DNA of 7,889 nt from Bradyrhizobium sp. (GTDB taxonomy: Bacteria; Pseudomonadota; Alphaproteobacteria; Rhizobiales; Xanthobacteraceae). Where the stretch lies: contig JAQGKJ010000189.1 in the NCBI GenBank assembly GCA_028290165.1, forward strand, positions 1-7,889, read 5' to 3'. Positions within the stretch are counted from its first letter, which is position 1. Every line of letters starts with the position of its first letter. Positions 1-5,164 of the stretch are shown here, piece by piece. The position numbers were made by a program, and so were the translations under genes. A model generated the notes under the pieces. It did no database searches. It was not told the origin of the DNA and worked only from the letters and a program-made list of their open reading frames with translations.

Positions 1-2
1 CG

Positions 3-1994
3 ATATTCTCAGCCCGCCAGCCGCCACAGGGCAACGAGTTGCCCGCGCCGCTGTTTCCCGACCAATTACCCACCGGCGCCGAGTATGACCAGCTGGTGCA
101 GCGCGTGATGAGCAACGAGATCATCAGCGGCAAGCTGTTGTCGGAGGACGGCGAATTAACGCTGATCGTCCTCGCACTCGATCCGGAGGTCGTCGCCAGC
201 AGTCGTCTGCGCGACGTCATCGGCGAGATTCAGAAAACAATCAACGATGATCTTGCCGGCACCGGGCTCACGGCTGGCCTCTCCGGCGTGCCGGTGATGC
301 AGCTTGAGATCCGCAACGCCGTGGAGCGCGACCGGCTGGTCTATAATGCATTCGGCTTCGCCGCCGGAGCATTGATCGCCATCATATTCTTTCGACGCTT
401 GTCGTTCATGATCATCGCGGCGGGTCCGCCATTGACCGCCATCGTGCTGGCGCTCGGCGCCCTCGGCTGGCTTGATTTCCGCCTCAACATGTTCCTCAAC
501 GTGATGACGCCGCTCATCATGGTGATCAGCTTTTCGGACAGCATGCAGTTGACGTTCGCGGCCCGCGACCGGCTGCTTCAGGGCGAAGGAAAGTTTCAGG
601 CGTTTTGCAACGCCATGCTCGTGGTCGGACCGGCTTGCGTACTGACGCACGCGACCGCCGCGCTATCTTTCGTCGCGCTGCAGTTTTCCGAATCCGATCT
701 GATCAGGACATTCGGCGAAGCAGGCCTTCTCGCAACTCTGATTGCCATGGTCGCGGTCCTGATGCTGGTGCCGCTGCTCGGCATTCTGCTCGTGCGCAAC
801 GAATCGACCTTTGTGGCGCAAGTCAAAGGGGCGGACACCGCGCTAGATGTGCTCCGGCGCCTTTGTTTCTGGATTGCAGCCCGAATGGTGAGCCGGCCGG
901 GGCTTTACAGCCTGCTCAGCGTGTTGGTTGTCGGCGGCCTTGGGCTGATCTACGCCAATCTCGAACCTCGATACCGGCTTGCTGACCAGGTGCCGGACAG
1001 GGAGCAGGCCGTGGCTGCGAGCCACCGTGTCGATGCCAAGCTAAATGGCGCCAATCCGATCGATGTGCTGATCGAGCTTCCCAAGGGCAAATCACTTTAT
1101 GACTCCGAAACGCTTGACACGATCGCGGCCGTGCATGCGACGGTCGAGAAGCAGCCGGGCGTAGCCAACGTGTGGTCACCTGAAACGTTGCGGCGCTGGC
1201 TTGCCGAGAAGATGGGCAAGTCGGACGTCGCTACGCTGAAGCAATATGTCGACATTCTTCCCCAGTACCTGACGCGTCGGTTCATTTCGGCGGAACAGGA
1301 CGCTGTGCTGGTTTCCGGCCGCGTCCCGGACGTCGACGCCAGCCAGCTTCTGCCCATCATTCAAAGCCTCGACAAAGCGCTGGATCAGGTCCGCGCGCAG
1401 CACCCAGGCTACAAGATAGCCGTGACCGGCCTGTCGGCGATCGCTGCCCGTAACAGCGCCCTCATGATCGAGAAATTGAACAGGGGTCTGACGCTGGAGT
1501 TCCTGTTTGTCGCAGCCTTCATCGGCCTGGCCTTTCGCTCCTTCGTCGTCATGCTGGCGTGCATCATGCCGGGAATATTTCCGGTCGTGCTTTCGGGAAC
1601 CCTGTTGTGGCTGATCGGAGAGGGCCTGCAGTTCGCAAGCGTCGTGGCGCTGACGGTCTCCTTCGGATTGGGCCTGAGCGCCACCATTCATTTTCTGAAC
1701 CGGTTGCGGCACGAGGAGCGGCCGCATGAGGATCCGGCCATCGCCGTGGAGCGGGCAACCGTGCTTGTTGGGCCGCCCTTGATTCTGACCTCGGTGGTGC
1801 TTGCATGCGGTCTGGTGGTAACGGTCTTTTCTGATTTGCCATCGCTGCGCCTGTTCGGGTGGTTAAGCGCGTTCGCAATGCTGGCGGCCTTGGCTGCGGA
1901 CCTGTTGATCCTGCGGCCCACGGTCACATTCTTGAGTAGGCTCGCGCGCCAGCTTGGCGGCAAGCGGTTGCACCAGCTGGAACCAGGGCAGTAG
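3..1994 (+). CDS. RND superfamily / MMPL-type exporter, 5' end outside window
   Basis: Inner-membrane transporter of the RND superfamily (MMPL/COG1033-like), expected to export a lipid-like or hydrophobic substrate using the proton gradient; the substrate cannot be told. The frame is open to the window edge, so the gene begins upstream; a TTG at 39 is in frame but is not a credible start, because it falls inside the first periplasmic loop. The visible 663 residues hold the end of that loop, a block of six hydrophobic helices (about 113-317), a second large soluble loop (about 318-495), and five more helices (about 496-640). That gives 11 of the usual 12 helices; only the first is missing. A charged residue sits in the TM4-like helix (ISFSDSMQ), whereas the matching TM10-like helix reads GLGLSATIHF, with no Asp where relatives often have one. 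The gene ends 74 bases before the PPC-domain gene on the same strand. Family is confident; subfamily and role are not. Confidence 0.88.
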   Translation: MFSARQPPQGNELPAPLFPDQLPTGAEYDQLVQRVMSNEIISGKLLSEDGELTLIVLALDPEVVASSRLRDVIGEIQKTINDDLAGTGLTAGLSGVPVMQLEIRNAVERDRLVYNAFGFAAGALIAIIFFRRLSFMIIAAGPPLTAIVLALGALGWLDFRLNMFLNVMTPLIMVISFSDSMQLTFAARDRLLQGEGKFQAFCNAMLVVGPACVLTHATAALSFVALQFSESDLIRTFGEAGLLATLIAMVAVLMLVPLLGILLVRNESTFVAQVKGADTALDVLRRLCFWIAARMVSRPGLYSLLSVLVVGGLGLIYANLEPRYRLADQVPDREQAVAASHRVDAKLNGANPIDVLIELPKGKSLYDSETLDTIAAVHATVEKQPGVANVWSPETLRRWLAEKMGKSDVATLKQYVDILPQYLTRRFISAEQDAVLVSGRVPDVDASQLLPIIQSLDKALDQVRAQHPGYKIAVTGLSAIAARNSALMIEKLNRGLTLEFLFVAAFIGLAFRSFVVMLACIMPGIFPVVLSGTLLWLIGEGLQFASVVALTVSFGLGLSATIHFLNRLRHEERPHEDPAIAVERATVLVGPPLILTSVVLACGLVVTVFSDLPSLRLFGWLSAFAMLAALAADLLILRPTVTFLSRLARQLGGKRLHQLEPGQ

Positions 1995-2068
1995 CCCTGC
2001 GTTGATTGGGCAGCACTGTTCCGGTCGGCTGAGGCCGGTGCCTACCACGCTCCCCCGAGAGATGGCTC

Positions 2069-2503
2069 ATGAAATCCAAACTGGCTTCCGAACACGACGG
2101 TCGGAAGTTCGTTCTGATCCTGGATCAGGGTGAAGAGGCGTTTGCAGCCATGACGGCTTTTGCAAATCAGCAGGCAATCAGCGCGGCGTCGGTCACGGCG
2201 ATCGGAGCGTTCGAGAGCGCCGAAGTCGGGTGGTTTGATCTCGCCGCCAGGCGGTACAATCCGATTTCCGTCGACGAGCAATGCGAAGTATTGAGCCTGC
2301 TTGGTGACATAGCGCAGGGAGACGACGGCAAGGCCAGCTTGCATCTCCACGCCGTACTCGGGCTTCGCGACGGCACAGTGTGGGGCGGCCACTTTCTAGG
2401 CGGCAAGGTTCGACCGACGCTTGAAGTCACGATTGTCGAGACCGCGTCAAACCTTCGTCGCAAGAAGCGAACGGATTTAGGGATCGCGCTGATAGATATT
2501 TGA
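2069..2503 (+). CDS. PPC/DUF296 domain protein (stand-alone)
   Basis: A 144-residue protein made of a single PPC domain (DUF296, COG1661), the domain found next to AT-hooks in plant AHL proteins and as a free small protein in bacteria and archaea. The diagnostic part is the C-terminal half: a LHLHAVLG strand with His92 and His94, then GGHFLGGKV with His108. These are the conserved histidines that bind a metal in some solved members, followed by a PTLEV strand typical of the fold. Family members form trimers; the bacterial function is not established, and no DNA-binding extension is visible here. The ATG at 2069 is preceded by a purine-rich GAGAG around 2056-2061, a modest ribosome binding site. 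It follows the exporter by 74 bases on the same strand and could share its transcript, since no clear terminator separates them. It converges with the alkene reductase gene, 46 bases away. Confidence 0.87.
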   Translation: MKSKLASEHDGRKFVLILDQGEEAFAAMTAFANQQAISAASVTAIGAFESAEVGWFDLAARRYNPISVDEQCEVLSLLGDIAQGDDGKASLHLHAVLGLRDGTVWGGHFLGGKVRPTLEVTIVETASNLRRKKRTDLGIALIDI

Positions 2504-2549
2504 TTTTCTCATTGCGCGGCTCTCGCTGCTGGCCGGACCCATACCGAGT

Positions 2550-3761
2550 TCACCTCCAGCGCTGGTCGACGCAGGCCTTCGGCTGCTCACCGCGATCTTG
2601 CGCCAGCGAAGGATAGTCCGTGTATCCCTTCTCCCCGCCGCCGTAATACGTGGTGGGATCGTCGACGTTGAAGGGCGCGCCGAGGCGGATCCGTTCGGGC
2701 AGGTCCGGATTGGCGATGAACTTGCGGCCGAAAGCGATCAGGTCGGCTTTGCCTTCGCGAATCCACGGCGCGGCGGTTTCGGCCTGGAAGCCGCCCGCCA
2801 CCATCAGGGTTCCCTTGAACTTCTTCCGGATCAGGTTGACCATGTTTTCCGCTCGCGGATCTGGCGGCTGCCCGTTCTGCATCTGCTCCAGCGCCGGGTT
2901 GACGATGTGCAAATATGCAAAGCCGTAGTCGCTGAGGCGCTCGGCGATATGGCCAAAGGTCGCTTCCGGGTCGTCGTCGTGGATATCGTTCAGCTTGCCG
3001 AGCGGCGATAGCCGCACGCCGATACGATCCGGGCCCCAGATCGGGGTCAGGGCCTCGGCGATCTCGAACAGCAGTCGCGCGCGGTTCTCGACCGGACCGC
3101 CATAGGCGTCGTTGCGCTTGTTGGTGCCGGTCTCGATGAACTGATCGAGCAGATAGCCGTTGGCGCCGTGGATCTCGACACCGTCGAAATCGGCGGCCTC
3201 TGCGTTCCTCGCCGCGCGCTCATATTGCCCGACAATGTAGGGCATCTCTTCGATCGTCAGTGCGCGCGGCCGCACGAAGGGAACAAGCTCGCCTTCGCCG
3301 CGCTCGTTCTCGATGAAGGCCTTGCCCTCCGGGATGATGGCGGAAGGCGCGACGGGAAGCATGTTGTCGGGCTGCAGGGCGGGATGCGAAATGCGCCCGA
3401 CGTGCCAAAGCTGGTTGAAGATCAATCCGCCGGCGTCATGCACCGCCTTGGTGACATGGCGCCACGCTTCCACCTGCTCGCGGCTGTGGATGCCGGGCGT
3501 CCAGGCGTAACCCTGGCCTTGCATGGACACCTGCGTTGCTTCGCTCACGATCAACGCTGCGGATGCGCGCTGCGCGTAGTAGCAGGCGGCGAGCGAGCTT
3601 GGCACATTGCCCGGCTGGCGCGCCCGCGAGCGCGTCAGCGGCGCCATCACGATGCGGTGCCGCAGCTTGAAAGGACCAAGCCGGTACGGCTGGAACAGCA
3701 GGTCGACGTCCGGTGCCTGAACGTCGCGGGTTTTCGGCTCAACCGTCGTTATCTCGTCCAT
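2550..3761 (-). CDS. nemA: Old Yellow Enzyme family alkene reductase (NemA-like)
   Basis: FMN-dependent NAD(P)H oxidoreductase of the Old Yellow Enzyme family, closest in motif pattern to E. coli N-ethylmaleimide reductase and xenobiotic reductases. These cytoplasmic enzymes reduce activated C=C bonds and often nitro compounds or nitrate esters. Visible motifs along the 403-residue TIM barrel are: MAPLTRSRA at 39-47 with FMN-contacting Thr43; NQLWHVGR at 116-123; HGANGYLLDQF at 198-208, where His198/Asn201 is the substrate-anchoring pair and Tyr203 the proton donor; YGG at 220; Arg250 in GVRLSP; and GRKFIANPDLP at 345-355 for the FMN phosphate. The end matches NemA (YYGGGEKGYTDYPSL), then adds about 17 residues. 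There is also an N-terminal extension of about 20 residues before LFQPYRLG. The ATG at 3761 has a strong AAGGAGGG site just upstream, which supports this start and hence the extension. The physiological substrate is unknown; the upstream FNR/FixK-like box suggests low-oxygen control. Confidence 0.95.
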   Translation of the reverse strand: MDEITTVEPKTRDVQAPDVDLLFQPYRLGPFKLRHRIVMAPLTRSRARQPGNVPSSLAACYYAQRASAALIVSEATQVSMQGQGYAWTPGIHSREQVEAWRHVTKAVHDAGGLIFNQLWHVGRISHPALQPDNMLPVAPSAIIPEGKAFIENERGEGELVPFVRPRALTIEEMPYIVGQYERAARNAEAADFDGVEIHGANGYLLDQFIETGTNKRNDAYGGPVENRARLLFEIAEALTPIWGPDRIGVRLSPLGKLNDIHDDDPEATFGHIAERLSDYGFAYLHIVNPALEQMQNGQPPDPRAENMVNLIRKKFKGTLMVAGGFQAETAAPWIREGKADLIAFGRKFIANPDLPERIRLGAPFNVDDPTTYYGGGEKGYTDYPSLAQDRGEQPKACVDQRWR

Positions 3762-3813
3762 ATTCCCTCCTTCAGAAGGTGGAATTGAGAGCCCAAACCA
3801 GCCATTTCAAAAA

Positions 3814-3819
3814 GTATTA
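3814..3819 (-). promoter_or_regulatory. Candidate -10 element for the alkene reductase gene
   Basis: On the minus strand this reads TAATAC, within TAATACT. The match to the sigma-70 consensus is weak: three of six in this register, or four of six if shifted one base to AATACT. The support comes from position. With TAATAC at -12 to -7, transcription would begin near 3807, about 46 bases before the ATG, and the palindrome at 3842-3855 would be centred at -41.5; the shifted register gives -42.5. This is the spacing of class II FNR/CRP-family activated promoters. Confidence 0.4.
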
Positions 3820-3822
3820 GTG

Positions 3823-3836
3823 GCGGGATGACCCGC
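3823..3836. promoter_or_regulatory. Inverted repeat GCGGG-ATGA-CCCGC, possible operator
   Basis: Perfect 5-base arms around a 4-base centre, lying between the FNR/FixK-like box and the candidate -10 of the alkene reductase promoter. A repressor bound here would block RNA polymerase, so it could be an operator for a local regulator. In GC-rich DNA a palindrome this short may be chance, and no second copy was seen. Confidence 0.3.
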
Positions 3837-3841
3837 TTCCA

Positions 3842-3855
3842 TTGACCGCCGTCAA
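3842..3855. promoter_or_regulatory. FNR/FixK-family binding site (TTGAC-CGCC-GTCAA)
   Basis: A perfect inverted repeat, TTGAC-N4-GTCAA, extended by one more paired base on each side outside the next symmetric position (CATTGAC/GTCAATG, 3840-3857). It matches the TTGAY-N4-RTCAA boxes used by FNR, FixK, FnrN and DNR-type regulators, which act in low oxygen or nitrogen-oxide responses. Its centre is about 87 bases upstream of the alkene reductase ATG and 98 upstream of the small gene at 3947, so it could serve either direction. The minus-strand promoter geometry is the better fit. Which family member binds is not decidable from this window. Confidence 0.62.
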
Positions 3856-3946
3856 TGCGGAGGACGATTAGAATTTCGCTAATAAGGCCCGCGTTTGGTG
3901 ACGATCTCATCGATGCGAAAGCGGGTGCGACCGAAGATGGGGCATC

Positions 3947-4159
3947 ATGAAAGCGACCGATACGATCACAGTGGTTGAGGGCTATGACGCGATGCGGATA
4001 TTCCTCGAGACCGTGTTGCGGCGGCGTGGCGAGACCGCCGAGGAGATCGAGTTCATCGTGGGCGCCTTGAAGTGGGCCGATGGCTCGCCGGTCGATCCGA
4101 CGATGTGGCGAGACTGGCTGGCGGCGGTGCAGGTTGTATGCAGTTGTCGGACGCGGTGA
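3947..4159 (+). CDS. Small conserved-looking hypothetical protein (70 aa)
   Basis: I do not recognise a named function. The 70-residue product is acidic and amphipathic, with a core GYDAMRIFLETVLRRRG, then TAEEIEFIVGALKWADG and PVDPTMWRDWLAAVQ. That layout (a helix with YDAMxxFLE, a second helix, and a D-P-x-x-W-x-D-W-L ending) recalls small uncharacterised alphaproteobacterial proteins, though I cannot confirm this by search. Codon third positions are mostly G or C, as in neighbouring genes. There is no signal peptide or membrane segment. The last eight residues (VVCSCRTR) look unlike the rest, so the 3' end may have shifted frame or degenerated. The ribosome binding site is weak (GGGG near 3937). 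It converges with the TMEM175-like gene, leaving 15 bases, and its upstream region shares the FNR/FixK-like box. Confidence 0.6.
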   Translation: MKATDTITVVEGYDAMRIFLETVLRRRGETAEEIEFIVGALKWADGSPVDPTMWRDWLAAVQVVCSCRTR

Positions 4160-4174
4160 GATCGCCAACAAACG

Positions 4175-4948
4175 CTATTCCGTACGCAACCCTTCGGCAT
4201 TGCTGTTCGCCAAAACATCGCTGTTCTCCAAAGTTCGGCGATGGGCCTTTCCGAATTTCAGGCGAATTGGTGTTTCCGTCAGGCCCTCGCTGGTGATGCC
4301 GTAGAACACCGGCAACGCCAGGAAAATCAGCAATGCCAGTTTCGGTGTCGACAGCCAGACGGTCAGCCCCGCTATCGCGTACAGGATGACGCCAAGCGTG
4401 GCACGGAAGCGCTCCTTCGGGAAAAAGTCCGGATCTACACCGTCCTCGACAAGGTAGGGATGGATGCTCAGGACGTGAAACAGCATGAGCCATGACACGC
4501 ACATGGCGTCGGCGATCGTTGCATACAGGGCGGCCGCCACTCTGGCATCGAATTCATTACCGCTCTGGATGGCTGCGGACAAAAGGGCTGTCGGAAAAGG
4601 GATCAGGGCCGACGTCAGCAGCAGGAAGAGGTTGGCGAGATGAAGAAGGCGGTCGCAGTAACGCACTCTTGCGAACACCGCCCGATGGTTGAGCCATATT
4701 ACGCCCGTGTAGCAAAACGACGCAAGGAAGGCGATGTAGCTCGCCCATTGCGCCACAAGCTTGTCCAACAGCTGGCCGGACGCATATTCCGGACGGACGA
4801 TCTCGGCGACAAGAAGCGTGATAGTGATCGACAGCACGCTGTCGCTGAAGGTCTCAAGCCGATCGGTTTCCGCCAAGCGTACGTGTGGCCACGGCGAATC
4901 CCGCTGGACCCCAAGGACCCGGCCAGTTTTCTGCTTGGTCGCGCTCAT
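4175..4948 (-). CDS. TMEM175/DUF1211 family integral membrane protein
   Basis: Predicted inner-membrane protein of the TMEM175 (DUF1211) family, whose bacterial members studied so far are potassium-permeable channels. With the chosen start it has 257 residues. The family signature at the start of helix 1 is clear: Arg30 followed by Phe34-Ser35-Asp36 in RLETFSDSVLSITITLLVAEI. Further hydrophobic helices lie at about 66-85 (ending WLNHRAVF, also typical), 102-123, 137-163, 183-200 and 203-219, giving six in all. A soluble tail of about 35 residues follows. I chose the ATG at 4948 because AGGTG precedes it; an in-frame ATG at 4984 and a TTG at 4996 would add 12 or 16 residues but lack a good ribosome binding site. 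The gene is transcribed away from the sensor kinase and shares a 216-base control region with it. Channel activity is inferred from family only. Confidence 0.88.
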   Translation of the reverse strand: MSATKQKTGRVLGVQRDSPWPHVRLAETDRLETFSDSVLSITITLLVAEIVRPEYASGQLLDKLVAQWASYIAFLASFCYTGVIWLNHRAVFARVRYCDRLLHLANLFLLLTSALIPFPTALLSAAIQSGNEFDARVAAALYATIADAMCVSWLMLFHVLSIHPYLVEDGVDPDFFPKERFRATLGVILYAIAGLTVWLSTPKLALLIFLALPVFYGITSEGLTETPIRLKFGKAHRRTLENSDVLANSNAEGLRTE

Positions 4949-5034
4949 CGCACCTACAAGCCGATGAAATCCGATTGAAGCCATGACGGGCGTCAATTCA
5001 GGTGGGATTTCCGATCCGGCACGCGTCTGTTCCG

Positions 5035-5052
5035 TTACGTAATTTTACGTAA
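5035..5052. promoter_or_regulatory. Tandem TTACGTAA palindromes, candidate response-regulator operator
   Basis: Two perfect 8-base palindromes (TTACGTAA at 5035-5042 and 5045-5052) are separated by TT, so their centres are 10 bases apart, one helical turn. Dimeric LuxR/FixJ-type regulators bind such sites cooperatively on one DNA face. The element sits in the divergent gap, 113 bases before the kinase ATG and 87 bases before the TMEM175-like ATG, in an AT-rich patch within GC-rich surroundings. No other TTACGTAA was found in the window. Assignment to the FixJ-like regulator encoded at 7351 is inference from proximity. Confidence 0.55.
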
Positions 5053-5164
5053 TCGAATTTGCCGCCGATGCCGTCAGACTCCAGAAAACGGGCCGCGGAT
5101 GACGGGACAGATGTGACAGCGCAAATCCAAGCGATTGAATGTCAGTTCAAATCGGAGATAGGTC

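Noticed and set aside
39..41. TTG as the start codon of the exporter gene
   Set aside because: The frame is open upstream to the window edge and the protein at this point is already in the first periplasmic loop, with the first membrane helix missing; the gene is truncated by the window.
2021..2038. Hairpin CCGGTC-N6-GGCCGG after the exporter gene as an intrinsic terminator
   Set aside because: The stem needs a G-U pair and is not followed by a run of T, so it is not a convincing terminator.
2504..2549. Bidirectional terminator between the convergent PPC and alkene reductase genes
   Set aside because: No clear stem-loop with flanking A/T tracts is visible in the 46 bases.
3749..4171. Minus-strand 140-codon open frame overlapping the reductase start and the small gene
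   Set aside because: It covers the promoter region and is antisense to the better-supported small gene, has no recognisable domain, and its composition looks like an antisense reading.
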